Notes: generated by a model from the sequence alone, not told the origin. Counted from the stretch's first letter, positions 22,560 through 35,515 are shown. The stretch is 64,000 nt of DNA from Acanthococcus lagerstroemiae (GCA_031841125.1 CM063109.1:69136914-69200913); one strand, 5' to 3'. A program made the numbers and translations.

Positions 22560-22760
22560 TAGTCCAGAAACACAACATTCTTCCAATGATATCAAACATG
22601 TAAAATTGGCTTTTTAGACTTTACTGAGTGCTTGAAAGATATTCCACAAGAAAAAAATCTTAATTCAAATTTATAGGTCAAATTTAAAATCGACTCAAAA
22701 AGTTGAACTAGAAACATGCATGTTTTAATTTTCAATCAATTTGCTGATTGTGTAGAAATG
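22560..22760. repeat. Dispersed repeat C, distant copy
   Basis: Shares with 5985-6235 and 16620-16830 the order CCAATGATATCAAA, AATTCAAATTTA, AATCGACTCAAAAAGTTG and ACATGCATG/TTTCAA-type blocks. Similarity is low and interrupted. It indicates that the sequence in which the tandem duplication recombined is a repeat family dispersed in this region. Confidence 0.4.
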
Positions 22761-24301
22761 AGGAACAAGAATACAATTATTTTGCTTTCTTCAAGGTCTT
22801 TCGTAAACCCGAAGGTCAGAGAAGAGTCAGTTAACGACTTCTGAGTCAGAGTGAATGTCCAGAAAAGTTGGTATGATTCTTGGGTCACCAGAAAATGTCA
22901 CACTTTATTGCATAATTATATCGTATGAAAATTCAAAAGCTAAATACGAGAGTTTAAAAAAAAAGAGAACGGGTTGAGTTTTTAAAAAGTCATAAAACGG
23001 ATTTAGCATTGAAAATTACATTAAATCTTTTATTTGTAATACATTGCCTTCTCGAACTTTCTGACATGATTTCTGCATATGTTTTCGCGCATTACGATCC
23101 AGTGTCGCACATTGGTTTTTAATATGCAACTGGAGCTTGTAACTGATTTTACAAGCTCCAGAAACGGTCCCGAATAATAACAGAAAAAGCCGCGAAAACT
23201 TCCAAGATCGTTCGGATTAGTGAAAAGGTCAGACCAGTAGCCAAGCGGAATCATTGAAGCATTGCCCCCCCCCTACTACTTTGTTAATCTTCTCAAGGAA
23301 GTACAGAAAATCCAGTGTTACTCCCTCTTCGTTCCATTGTATGCCCCTGAAAAGTTTATTTCTTTCCTCCTCGTGCTACCAGTGGTGTCTAGCGAAATAT
23401 TAAAGAGTTTCTGTTAAAATGAGCCTGAAACAAAGAAAATTGAAGTACACACTCAATTTTAGTTTCATTCATCTTCAGTGATGGAACTATAAACAATCCG
23501 GCAAAGTCAGAAGCTAATTTCCGGGAGCGATAAAATTCTTATCCTGTATGTGATGTCACGACAAGCGCATCTGCAGGTACACGTGCTTTTCAGACACGCC
23601 GAGGACAACAATACGTATTATGGCAGAGCTCTCGGGATGCGCTCATTGCTCGAGCAGCTTTTAAACAATAGGTCAAGAGAATTTATCGTACACCCAAGTT
23701 CAACAACGTTTCATCTAAAATCACAATCCGGTAAAGGTGAACCGTATTTCGCTGCTGCGTCGTTGACCAGATGACCACCCACGAGTGCGTTTATCGTTTA
23801 CGCGGCCAACCAACGGACAATCATTGTTCGCGTTATTTATGGTGATTTTTATTCAACACGTTCTTCTTTTTTTAGTACCCTTTTCATACGACATAATTTA
23901 TTTCTTTTCCTATGACGTCATATCGGTGTACAGATTCGGGTTTCACATCTATCGTTCACGTTAACGGAGTACTGATTGATTCATTGGCATCTTTGTTAAC
24001 AACGTGGTCATGGAGAGTGGGCATTGACTGTCCATGAAGTCAAAGTCTAGCCAATCAACTGAACATGGAAAAGAAACATCCTTAAATGATATTCCTATTC
24101 CAACGTATACTGACGCCAGATGACGAGGTTAACGCTGCTATACTGGAAAACATGCTTAGATTATTTACAGGCAAAGACTATGGTTAACGTGTTTTTTGGG
24201 GGGGACCAAAGTACCAAGAAGTGACAAGCACGTGTTTTGTTTTGTTATTATCGAGTCACGGAACTACACTCTCGGGCTATGGGCTCTGGAGAGGTTGTTG
24301 T
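22761..24301. other. Low-copy DNA with one short perfect hairpin
   Basis: The only clear structure is a perfect 13-bp-stem hairpin at 23130-23161 (CTGGAGCTTGTAA, 6-base loop, TTACAAGCTCCAG). A CAGTGGTGT word near 23390 looks like a hAT terminus but no partner end was found. The segment 23530-24180 is more GC-balanced with no recognised exon. Confidence 0.4.
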
Positions 24302-24541
24302 CTATATGTTGCAGAGGTATCCAGCAGCAGAAAAGTAGGTGCGGGTGTTGTTTATACGTGCTCGTGGGAGTTGGAGGTGGGGAGAGTAACGGAAGTGGCT
24401 GAGGAAGGGGCATGAGAAGAGGTGGTCCACAGTGAGAGGGTCTTCATCTTCACAGTGTGGGCAGTTGAGGGGATACAGGTTAGTGAGAAGATGCGTATGT
24501 GTGAGGCGTGTATGTCTGCTTGCTAAGGAGTAGTGGAAATA
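24302..24541 (-). pseudogene. C-terminal fragment of a non-LTR retrotransposon polyprotein
   Basis: The minus-strand frame without a start codon, from about 24535 to a TAG at 24302-24304, encodes SRHTRLTHTHLL, then CPHCEDEDPLTVDHLFSCP. This is the Cys/His-rich tail (CxxC...H...C) typical of the C-terminus of R1/I/Jockey-group LINE ORF2 proteins after the reverse transcriptase or RNase H region. A stop (TAG) lies just upstream of the fragment, so it is truncated. Downstream on the same strand comes an A-rich stretch (AATAACAAAACAAAACA near 24250-24234) that may be the remains of the 3' tail. No target duplication was seen. Confidence 0.75.
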
Positions 24542-27500
24542 CTAGCACTTTGACTGCTTGATCGCATTTATTAGCACTCGAGTATTTATACGGTAACACT
24601 CCTTCGAGAGCTCTTTGAAAACATCAGAACAGACAGCTGATCTTACGTCATTTTAAAAAGAAAACAAATAAGAAAAGGTGTACAGAGAGGCTAATAAAAC
24701 CCGTTCAACAACCTTCCAGAATGAAACCAGCTTCCTCTAAAGAAACACTGTCCATAGCGAAATGTAAAAAAAGCACCTAAAAGCCTGGTCGCGTTTTTTT
24801 AAAAGCTGAAAAGCAAAAGCGTTTTCGTCGATCGGTTCACTTTTCCGTATACGAGGCGAAAAGCGAAAGCCAATAAATCGACTTGGTTTATCCGGCAAAA
24901 CGAACGAACGAAATCGCGAACACAATAGACGACTGTCGACTTTTCCTTTCTTCCCGACGATATTTTCAATCAGTCCGGAATCGCTCGTTTTGCCAATAAC
25001 AATTTCGTAGAATTACGGAATTATCGGGTAAATTGAACGTTTCAAATTGGGGAACAACACTGAAGTTAAAAACAGGAAAAAAGTGAAAAAAAAAAGAAGA
25101 GTAAAAGGGATACAAATGTTTAATTGCTTCCCGAGGGAACTGAAGTATTAGGGATATTTCGAGACCTTTTTTGCCGAATAAGGGTAAAACTGTGACTAAG
25201 GACAGTTAGTTGGTATGCACACAGAAAAGCCAATTTAAGCAAGTGAGCTAGTGGCAAACTGGTGCTGGTTAGAGCGTGAAAATCAAGTCGACAGTTTACT
25301 TCATCGACAGTTTTTATTTTTTAGCTGTTCTTAGTTTTGTTCAAAAATGAATTGTTTTATTTAGTAATGGCTGTCTGAAAACAAAAAAATTCTAGGGGGA
25401 GTATTTGGAGTGTTACTGATGGTATGATGATTATGTCGCTTGTATCACAGATCATCGTAAGTGACCTTAATCAGGACGACAGAAAATGTAACCTGCCATA
25501 TTTCTTTGTTCTTGGCATAATCTACGAGTTTCACTCGATTTCAATATCCCTTACAACAGTCTGTCATTTAAGCGACGAATATTTATCTAGTGTTAACTTC
25601 CAAAAAGCATTATATAGTTCAAACAACAATTCCTAGGCTAGAAAACACAAAACACATCCATCCCAGACTCTCAATGAACGCGCATGGCTTGAGAGAAGTT
25701 AACACTAGACCCAGAACCCACGAATTACTACTTTGTTTTCAGCTTAGAAGAGGTCTATGGCCAGGAACTGAATTCAAATGTTATACAAAAATATCGTTTT
25801 GAGAAAATCTAGTTTAAATTTTAAAATCTACCACACCCACACAACAGTCCTCAAAAAACGTTAACCAGCTCTCAGGCTGTGATAGTCGTGGATCAGTAAT
25901 TTAGGATCATACGTTAAGAAACACCGTTCTAAACTAAAGGAAAGAAAAATTAACTTGCTGGTTAGTAGTTTGTCTTTCTTTCCGACTAACTATTAGTTAG
26001 GCTGTCCGACAACTAATCGAGTAGTTCATGTCTATTTTAAGGTGCTATTTTTTCTCAACAAATTATATGAAATGAGGTGCCAAAGGTACCTTTTGATCTA
26101 AAAAAGAGATGTTTGAAAATACATTGCTGCTTACTGGAGCTCACAATGTTTTTACTACTACCGAAAAATTTGTTTCTTAGACTCGATGATTTATTAAAAT
26201 TGATCTGTCATTTGTTTCCCTGAGTGAAACTCTGCAGCCGAATCAGAAATCAGCAACAAAGTTTAATTACTTGTCATCCGTGTAATATTTTCATAATTTT
26301 TAAAACCTTTACATGGCGTTTTTCCACATACAGTCAACCGATTTCGGTCTTTAGAAAACCGGATGGTAGCTGAAAACGGAAAATTAATTTTCATACTATG
26401 TAATTTTGTTGTACACGGTTTCATACTGTAAACGAAAATATACACCGATGACGAGTTGATGGAATATTAAAAATACGAAATGTGCGCCTTCCATACGCAA
26501 GATAGGCAAAACGTTCATAGTTTCAGATTATCTAATTGCAGTTTATAACGTAACCTGTTTTTTTTTTGTTTTTTTTTTTGCCTAAGAAAAAAAGAATATT
26601 GGAATTCAATCAACAGAACGAAAGATACATAGCTTTTCCAAAAAGACCAATCCACCTTGTTTAAGTAGACACTATTCATCTTTAATTAGACCACATTTGA
26701 GACGGGGATGGGTTTATGGCATCCTCAGGATGGGGAAATAAATTTCTGTCTGAAAATGTGAAAAATATGGTTATAGTTAAAGTCGGAAGTGACTAAATTT
26801 GGGGAAAATGGGACTTCTTGCAACTCAATTTCCTACAGACTTCTTTGAAAAGAGGAATTTTTAAACTAATTTCGGATAACGGCATGGACTGTAGCTATAA
26901 AAACACTTACAAATGCATTTTTTTGCTCAATTTGGCAAAGAATTCAAGAAATGCTCACTCGCTTCACTTTAAAAAGATCGAACAAGCAAAATTATGATCA
27001 GTTTGTTCAATCTTAGAAATATTGAATGTTACCTCTGCCTCTCTCGACAATTTTTAAACTTTTCTCAGCTAATTTGCACCGTGAAGAAAATGAAAATTGA
27101 ACAATAATAAAACCTCTTAATTTGGATTTTGTATACCAAGTGGAATCAGATCGAATGCTTCATTCAGTTTCCCCAGTAAAATCAATTATGCCTATTTCGA
27201 GAGTGAAATGTGGTGCCCAAATTATTTCAGTAACATCCAAAATATAATCTGATTGCTAGAAACTAGTAACCAAATAAAATCAAAGCGCTCCAGGAACGGT
27301 TTCATTCGATAGAAATAACAAGCTACTTCAAATTCCAAAAAAATCGAGAAATTTTTCTTCAACATAAATTGTGAACATTAGAGACATGAACGGGTTTCCT
27401 AGCAGCATGAGCAATCCGTCAGAATGAAGAACCCAGATACTGTTTTCGCATCACTGTAGTCAGTACAGGGGCTACTGGAGAATCAAATTAGGCTGCTCCA

Positions 27501-27950
27501 AAAACGCTGGAAAGAATTTTTACAAGTATAAATTGTTATTGTTTTTCGGTTTTCTTTATTTTTTTCGGTACAGAATAATATGAAGTGATTTAAAACGATT
27601 CCAGCCCACCTGCTTAAAAAATAACTGAAAACAATTTTCTCCAGACCGCAAGTCCAACAGCAAACTAGAACTGAACAAATTGTTAGATATTACGAAACTA
27701 AATGGATGATCAAGCAGTATATTACCGAAATAGAACTTCTCTCTTTGCATAATTAAAAAATCTTAATTTCATAATTACAGAAATTCCAGAAAGTTCTCCA
27801 AGGATAAAAGAAAATTTTATCTGGTTCACTTCCGTGTTCCATAACCAAAATTTAAAATTGTTTCAATTTTCCTGTTTATTAAATTCTAAATCAATAGAGA
27901 AAATATCAAAAACTAATCAAAAGGTGGATTTTCAAAAGAGATGAGGCAAT
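24542..27950. other. Low-copy AT-rich DNA, no gene recognised
   Basis: No domain, bounded element or RNA gene was found. The segment 24780-25020 is CpG-containing and compositionally distinct. From about 26930 the sequence drifts into degenerate short words (AAAATTCAAGAAAT, ATTTCGAGAGTGAAAT) like those in the array at 27960-28300. Confidence 0.4.
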
Positions 27951-27959
27951 ATTCAACTT

Positions 27960-28300
27960 TTCTTAAATCGAACAAACCATCATAATTTTGGTACTTTATT
28001 CAATCTTCAAAATGAAATCGGCACCCGAATCTGAATCTGATGAGAAATCTAATGAAATTTTCGAAATCAGCAAGCCGGAAAACCCACTGATATTTTTCTC
28101 AATCTGTGGAGTAAAATTAATTTTTCCTGTTTGAAGAGTGAAATTTCAGTACTGGGATCTCAGTCGAGGTAGGATGAGAAATTAAATTAAATTTTCAGAA
28201 TCAGCGAACTAGAAAATCTCTACTTCGATATTTTTCTCGATTTTCCGAGGGGAGTCACTTTAGCTGATTTCAAGAGTTAAATTTGAAATTCAGCATCCAA
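27960..28300. repeat. Diverged tandem repeat, about 130-bp period, AATCAGCGA-core family
   Basis: Two loose copies are visible: GAAATCAGCAAGCCGGAAAA...ATATTTTTCTCAATCTGTGGAG (about 28064-28112), and CAGAATCAGCGAACTAGAAAATC...ATATTTTTCTCGATTTTCCGAGG (about 28197-28251). Each is followed by a TTT..AAGAGT(G/T)AAATTT block. The AATCAGCGA..CTCGAAAA-like core is shared with the arrays at 53555-54020 and 57425-58137. Confidence 0.45.
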
Positions 28301-30888
28301 ATCAAGACCCTTCCCCCTCCTCCCCCCCCACAAAAAAAAGAAGATTTTGACAGGTTGCACGATATCATTCTAGTTTTTTGTTGATGCCTCTCCATTCCAG
28401 AATTTGTGAGGACAATTTCTTAGAAGTTTCGGTAATTCAGAAATTTTGACTATCCCACATGGCATAGAGCAGGAAAAAAACACTTCCAATGACATACAAC
28501 CCCATATCCTTCTTAAAATTTCAGTGATAATTTCAGCTGAAGTATTGAAATTGACCGCTGGAGAAATTTGTCTCTTACTTTTTACGTGAAATCCAATACT
28601 GTTTTCAAATTTATTTACCGCGCATCTCTATCTCTTTTCAGTCGTGAGAAATTTGATGTGTAAGTTTTTCAGTTTCAACTTTGACATCCCCCTACCCCTT
28701 CTCAACCGGAATGACCAGATAATTTCTAAACTTGACTGAACGCATTTGAGAAGATCCATTATCATTTCCCGATCTCAAAATTCAAATTTAGAGAAAAAAT
28801 TTTAATTTCCAAGTTTTCTTTTTCGAAAATTTAATGTTGTTACGGAATTAACCGCATCATCCTTTTCTAAACTAGAAGGAAGGAAAAAAGAAAGAAAAAG
28901 AGAGAAAGAGAGGAAGATAGACAAAATAAAAATTTCGGGGAAAAAGAGTAAAAGTGTAACTTTTTATTAAAAAAGTGATTAATAGGAACTTTTTTATTTT
29001 AAAGTGATAAAAATGACCCGCTGCCCACCCTGTTGTCTCTTTCGGAATGGTCAGAAGGAAATTTGGTCTAGAAAATGATACCCGAATTTTGTCTATCCTA
29101 CGGACTAACATTTGCCTGGTGAATGCCATAGTTGCGAACATTTGTCGCCGTGACGAGTCAACCAACCAATCCGTGTCGGACCATTTCAACGCTTATCAGC
29201 CGATAAGGTCGGTAATGAAAGAACTCTAGTTAATTTTCGATGCTCCGTAGTTTCCTCGTCATAAACTGTCTCTGTAATCTGACGGCTTAAAAAACAGATA
29301 CAGTCACCTCGACTTCCACGTCGCGAGATAAAGCAGACAAGTTGCGAGCCATTTCGCAATTAAAGCGCATTTGCAGTCGTTCCCCGCAGGCTCCGTAAAA
29401 TTAAGCTGAATTATATCTGGAGCGAGTTGCTGAAAAACAAAGCCGTTTGAGTAACACCTATTACATATTAATGAGCTCGGCGTTCTCGAAAACCCTCATA
29501 CTCGTATTGTTGATAACGCAATTAGCATAAACCGTTTCGAAGAAGTTAAGTTCAAGTTCGATTTAATTGTAGACGCGAGCTTTTCCACGTATAGATCGGC
29601 GTCGGGGAGGAAAAGCGCCTTCGGCGGCGGTTGTTCTGACGAGCGACCGGAAAAAAGCGAATTTTTTCAACAAGGTGTAAGACAGATTGCCGCGCCGGTA
29701 TTTTTCCGGCGAATATACTTCCTCTCTCGTATTAGCGAAAACAATCCCGAAATAAGTTTCTCACTTGATGAAGTACCTACGTGGCTAAATTAGGTTTGTT
29801 ACATATATACGTGTACGAAAAGCAAAACAAAAAGCAATTAAGGTTCCGTCGGTGGAAAAACGGTATTACAGAATTTTGAATCTCTTTTGTCAAGGGTCGC
29901 TGTAGTGTCTCCTCGTCTTTGACCGTGGCTTATTCGGTTTAGGTATGCCATTTTTAAATAGACACGTCGAAGCACGCACTCGGCAGCGAAACCGAGCACG
30001 CCATTTTCTAGCATTTTTCTTAGCACAAAGGATTCGCAAATCTACCCCCGTGATATTTTCATTCCCGTAAAACGCAAAAGAACGTTTACACGACTACTGC
30101 GAGACTCTTTATTGTTTCAACATGAGGAAACATTTTAATGCATTTGAAGGAGAGAGAAAAAAAAAAGAAGAGTATTTTTGTCTTGTTTAGAGGCAAACCG
30201 TGGAGGCGTACTGATCGCGCTATTTGTGTTATGGGAAAATCGTATAAAAGCTGGACGAATTGAGGACTCGATTTAAGGTTCTATTGTTTTTGGTTGTACG
30301 GCCAGTTGGTTGAAAAAATCTACCGTGCTTTCGAAAGCGCCCCGAGGGAGCCGGGACTTCGCCATCTGCGATAAAGATAATAGCCTGCGAAGAATATAGA
30401 AGTCTTAAAAATTCTCTGCGATTGTTTTTCCAAACGACTTGAAACGAAAATTTCGGAACGGGATGGGAAAACGTAAGTGTAATAGGGTTTACTTTCGATT
30501 CGTGCCCGCTCAGGTGTAGTGGATGAAATCCGAAATTTATGACTCAGTTTCTGTGTACCGTTCGGATTCAAGCTCAGGATTGTACGCTAGGTTTTCGTAA
30601 ATAAGAACGTCGATGATGTTAATTTATTATTTATTCGCGATATCGAGATCGAGAAGCACGTTTGTCGTAGTACAGGTTTGTTACAACTACTTACACTTTA
30701 TTCTCAGTTACGATTTTGCAGCGGCGGTCACAGTTTGAATGCGAAGATGAGATAGCACGAGCATAAGCAAACTTTGGTCGCTAGAGGGGCGGGGATATTA
30801 AGGGGGTTCACTATGTTCTGACGTGATTTTAAACACACGCACAATTGAAAAAAAAATCAGTGAATTCGGTATTTTCGACCTAACGTAA
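28301..30888. other. Low-copy DNA; CpG-rich island about 29290-30600
   Basis: A poly-purine stretch (AAGGAAAAAAGAAAGAAAAAG type) lies at 28875-28920. From 29290 to 30600 the sequence becomes GC-balanced with frequent CpG, and contains many TAAT/ATTA words (for example ATATTAATGAGC near 29468 and GCAATTAGC near 29520) as seen in arthropod enhancers. No exon is convincing. I regard the island as a regulatory-element candidate only. Confidence 0.35.
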
Positions 30889-31419
30889 CAGGATGTCTAC
30901 AGACTTTTCAAAAAAAATTTTCCTGACCTCCTTTTTTATATTTGAAGAATACTTACATAAGACTCTTAGGATTATTTTTAAGTTTCAAATATAAAGCCAC
31001 GAGTATAAATTTAAGGACTTGGTAATGAATGTAATTGAGGTAATCATCGTAATTCTCACATGATATTGCAAGAACTTTTACTCATAATACTGAAGAAATA
31101 TTTTTTTTTCTCCAACATTAAACGTATTAAACGCTACAAAAACAAACTTGAACGAGAACTTGAATTAAATTGAAGCAATCATCATAATTCATCACACCAC
31201 ATTACTAAAATGAATTCTTTATGTCCATGCAATATTATTTCTCGATTCTCATTTATTCATATTATGAGATTTCCTACAAAATCTTCCATTGGCTGGTAAT
31301 TTACTTATTTTTTCCTCCCCTTTCAATATATTCCTCGAAATTGCCTGATGTTTTCCTGATTTCCTGACCTACTTTCAAAAATCCTGACGTCCTGACCTCC
31401 TGACTTTGTGGACACCCTG
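30889..31419. mobile_element. hAT-type element (531 bp), ends only
   Basis: The left end CAGGATGTCTACAGACTT and the reverse complement of the right end CAGGGTGTCCACAAAGTC match over roughly 18 bp with a few changes. Subterminal CCTGACCTCC words occur near both ends. The flanking octamers (TAACGTAA and TGTGGATT) do not match, so the copy is old or one end is misplaced. Non-coding interior. Confidence 0.6.
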
Positions 31420-32700
31420 TGTGGATTCTACGTAGAGTATATTAAGCAGTTCTTTTTGAAAAAGAAGCACTTAAGAAAACTTGCTGCACCATAAAACTGA
31501 GTACGCTGAGCCGCCATTTTCATATTGTCATTAGTCATGCAACCTCGATCTTCGTCGCAAGCAGTCTCAATCGTCGCCCGCGACGCATTTGCTCGAAAGC
31601 GGAAAAGGTAACGATTAAAATGACGGATTAGCGTTAGTATACTCAGGTTAATAGTGCTCTAGTTACCTAAAAGCATTGTAAGGAATTACTTTTCGAAAAG
31701 GATTCCTCTGTTTTATCTGTGAATAAGGCCAAATGTGTCATCTCTGTGTAAGGGAAGGCGACAGTCGACAGAGTTGGCTACTTTTCGCAATCAGTGAAAA
31801 ATGTCTAAGAAAAGAATATTAAATACTCATTTCTCTAAAGTCTGTTTTTAAGAAGTGTTGTAAAAAGAATAATTATTCAATTATTAAAACTGTTTATCAG
31901 CGATTAAGATAATGCGCTAATCTTAAAACATCGAGTCCTTTTTTTTAAATGTCTAGTTTTTGGCTTGAAATAATATTCAATTATGTACTGTTGTACGGAA
32001 GTATTTTGTTGTTCCGTACAAAAATAACTGTATATATGATTAACATTTTTCATTTTCTTCTTCATGAGGGGTGCTCGCTCCCGACACTCCCGTAAAATCC
32101 GTCTAATGACCATGATCTGATACCCAAAATGGGTGAAAACAGCGTAACACTTCCAAACAGTGTAGCAGCGTTGAACAAAAATCCATGTGTAAGATGTTGC
32201 CTCATCAATTGTTTAAGAGTTTAAGTTATTTAAAAAACTGATCTTATCCGTGTCTTATTTAATTTGGGAGGCCTATCGCTAAATTCAAAAATTTAATTTA
32301 ACCAAATTTCTCCATTTAAGAGAGTCAGAGACCCGTGTTTTTTTGTGGTTTTTTTTTTTGAAATAATAAATTAACTTTTTGTTTTCCTTCTGAACCAAAA
32401 ACTTCAATTTCTCATCCAAGTAGTATTTTAAATGTTTTCTGACCCTCTATGTGGTGTTCCCTAGCGTACGGTAAACCAATTTCGGCCAGTAATGCGAATT
32501 CCAATTGGGGCTGTTTTTTCTTCTTCTTTTTTTCGTTTTCCCTTACTTTCTGAAAAACGTTATATTTTTAGATTTACTAACGTAAGCGCAAATGAAAGGG
32601 ACGTCTTCCCCCCCTCCCTAAGATTGAAAAATTATACGAGAGGAAGATTTTGCAGTATTATTTTATTATTTTAATAAATTGTCAGCCTCCTCCCCCATTA
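31420..32700. other. Low-copy AT-rich DNA, no gene recognised
   Basis: Nothing bounded or coding is recognised. A pyrimidine-rich stretch ending CCCCCATTACAG at 32684-32703 is a possible splice acceptor for the candidate exon that follows. Confidence 0.4.
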
Positions 32701-32703
32701 CAG

Positions 32704-32893
32704 GTCGACTATGGGAGAGGTTCGCCGGTCCTCTCGTCCGGTTGACAATGTTACACGTAGGCCAATGCTCATGCTAGAAGCTTATTATTTGGTGAAATTA
32801 GAAACAGATCAATATGAGGGCAGAGTACAGGCTGCATATATTCGCGTTCAAGACGGCACGACTCGGCGACTCATTTTCGTGAAAACGGAATAA
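32704..32893 (+). CDS. Candidate terminal exon or small ORF, unidentified (weak)
   Basis: A 60-codon forward frame (ATG at 32711, TAA at 32891-32893) begins eight bases after a strong acceptor-like sequence (a CCTCCTCCCCC tract then ATTACAG). The predicted peptide is not low-complexity: it is charged, with an R/S-rich start and blocks such as LEAYYLVKLETDQYEG and RVQAAYIRVQDGTTRR. I do not recognise a family. It is equally possible that this is chance. Nothing nearby supports a gene model, and no other exon was identified. Confidence 0.2.
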
Positions 32894-34610
32894 ATGAGTC
32901 ATCGAGAATATATTTCAAGTTATATAGAGGTACATATAGCGACCGTGTGATAAGGTAATACCGTGGGGGCCATTAAGTATACCTATGGTTTTAGCATTCT
33001 AACTTATTCAAGGGTTCTCGGTAATTCACCCTACTCGCTTCCGCGACATGAGCTATGTCATTCGGTCAGCTTGGCGTCAACTCACACCCTCTAAACGGCT
33101 GGTTAATAAAATATTTCGACGCGATTATGATTTATATCGTATTTAGTATACACACACACACGCGGTGTATTTAGAGTTAATTAAATCACCGATTTCATTT
33201 TCACATTCCATTCATCATTCGGAGTGATCGATGAACGAATGAGACTGGACGTCGGTTCTCGTTTATAGGCACATTATATGTGTGTACGTACACTCGTATA
33301 ACTGAATTTAGAATAGGAGAATAAATGAATGAGACAGACCAAAAAAACACAGAACGTTTAGTGGTTTACAATTTCGGAAACAGAAGGCGTGACCCACCGG
33401 CCTCGCCAGTAATTAATAATATTCGCGAAGAGGCGGTCCGCGAGCCAACCTCGCCTTTGTACCCGCTGGGAAGAAAAATTACATAGGCTCGAAGACTTTC
33501 TCAAAAAAAAAATTAGGTGCCCGCGTTTCGAGTGCCCGGTCGATTTTTCCCGCCTTGAGTGCACTCGAACGAACACCGCTGATCGAACGACGACGATGGC
33601 GATGGAAGGTCATTAATTTTCTGGTAATGCTCGAAAATTGTTTTTTAAAGACGGCCGAAGTGAAGAAGGCGACATCGACCTGTGACGTGCCGCTGTACTT
33701 AAAATATCTGGTCGCATATATGAAGTGGACCTGTACCCATTAGTTTAGGTGCTGGCTGATTCGACACCGTGCATCATGAAGCGATACCAACGGTAGCGTG
33801 TGCTATACCCCCCCCCCCCCAACCCAAAAAAAGAAGTTGTTTCTAATTTACATTCGTACTGCGAAATCGACGGATTGGGGAATGAGTGACATTGAAACTA
33901 TTTCAACCTGGTATTGACTTCCGACGTTTGCCGATCACCGTAAGTCTGAGAATAACGATGGAAAAAACCGAATGAAAGTTTACGAACGTTTCTCAGCTGA
34001 CTGACGAATATTTCATTAAGGTCTTAGCGAAGTATCAAGCAGGAACCAGTGCAAAATCCACGAATCCATTAAATACTCCCAGGACAACTGCTGTCATCAG
34101 TATACGAGGCGTTTCATGAAGACTAGGAAGCAATTCAGACTTCCGGGACTGCTGAACCCACATTGTGTGAAGGCTCTTCTATATCACATATATGTCCTTA
34201 GCAGCTCCTTTCATATACCCTCTCTCAATTTTTCACGAGGAATTCTATTACCCTGTATATTACTGAGCCCCCATTTTGCTACTTGATAATATTCTAACCA
34301 GATCATACAGATCTGAACACTAAGAAATAAAAGAAGCAAACGTTGAGCCGAATACTCAGTGCAAGTGGGTCTTTGCAAAGAGGTGAACTTATGTATTAGC
34401 GGAAACAAGTGAGTGATATTAAAAACCGAGCCTTCTCCTTCATTGCCTCCGGGAGAAGAAATGATCCATGACGTCATTATCAACTGATAAAATATGATAA
34501 CATAATCAACTGATGAAACGTACTTAATAAAGACATACGTAGAGCACGAATAAACACACTTTTAGGTAACACAAAGACGTATAAGCTACCAATAGTGCTC
34601 TGAGGTATAA
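32894..34610. other. Low-copy DNA with CpG-containing patch 33150-33760
   Basis: Contains a short (CA)n run near 33150-33162 and a poly-C tract near 33808-33820. The CpG-containing patch at 33150-33760 has no recognised exon. No bounded mobile element was found. Confidence 0.4.
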
Positions 34611-34611
34611 T

Positions 34612-35000
34612 TATACATGATGGATAGAATCGATCCTCCATTTTGATTGCAAAAAGTCAGTTCAAAAATCTGACATCAAGATCTAACTTTTTCGGCATTT
34701 TGACTGAAGTCTCGGAATCTACGTTTTAAACATGCCCTGAGAATCATTATTCATACATTTTGACTACTGATACTAGAAGTTTTCTATAAAACACGAATTT
34801 GCGAATTGCAAAATTTGAGAAAATTCAAATATTGTCCAATCAGTTAATTTCACATGATCTTAGGGTATAACACTAGAATACAGAATGCAACACTTCAATA
34901 AAAATTTCGAAAAAGTTGGAAATTCTCAAGATACGACGGATTTTTGAAAACTGACTTTTTGCAATCAAAATGGCGGATCGAGTGTGCCAATGTGTAACAA
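34612..35000. mobile_element. MITE with long terminal inverted repeats (~390 bp)
   Basis: The core arms at 34631-34670 and 34939-34980 pair almost perfectly over 40 bp (CGATCCTCCATTTTGATTGC on the left, CGATCCGCCATTTTGATTGC on the reverse right) with one mismatch and a 2-bp indel. Weaker pairing continues outward for about 20 bp. The interior is AT-rich and non-coding. The ATCCnCCATTTTG terminus recalls mariner-like MITEs. The outer ends and target site are unclear. Confidence 0.7.
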
Positions 35001-35515
35001 CAAAATCCGAATAAAAGATAAAATTCTAGCCTCAAAATTGTGGTAAAACTGATGAGACCTATATACCTGATAATACTGATTTACCCGTGACTTCATATCC
35101 TTATCTGATTGCCAGCAACCTTCCCTAAAGTTCGTACGTTACTCAGGTTATTCAGGTATAAGTACTTTCTTTGTAACATGCAAAGTAGCTGTTTTCGTAT
35201 CAAGTACGGTAAGTGATTTTCAAATGAGTATCAATGCAACCACAAGCAGCGCGAATGTGCTCCAGCACTGTTATGAGTTTGAAAATGGCTCACCCCCCTC
35301 CCCTGCACTTGATACGAAAAACATTTTTTGTAAATTCTGCATTCAAAATGAGCCGAGCAGGGGCAATGTAGAACAGTGTCCTGGCGGTTGCCAAAACTAT
35401 TGGGGCTTACTCCGATTAATTTGTTTTTCCTTTTAGTTTTGTAAGATGATTTTTAACAACTCTCAAAAGAAAATTCATCATTTTAGAACAATTATCTTTT
35501 GAATATTTGAGAGAT
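35001..35515. other. Low-copy AT-rich DNA
   Basis: One forward frame (35224-35436, 70 codons) is relatively cysteine-rich but matches no domain I know. Nothing else is visible. Confidence 0.35.

Noticed and set aside
23377..23400. hAT terminus (CAGTGGTGTCTAGC)
   Set aside because: No matching opposite end or flanking octamer was seen within a plausible distance on either side.
35224..35436. Cysteine-rich small secreted peptide
   Set aside because: No signal peptide (the N-terminus is polar) and the cysteine spacing matches no family I know; also ends in a chance hydrophobic tail.
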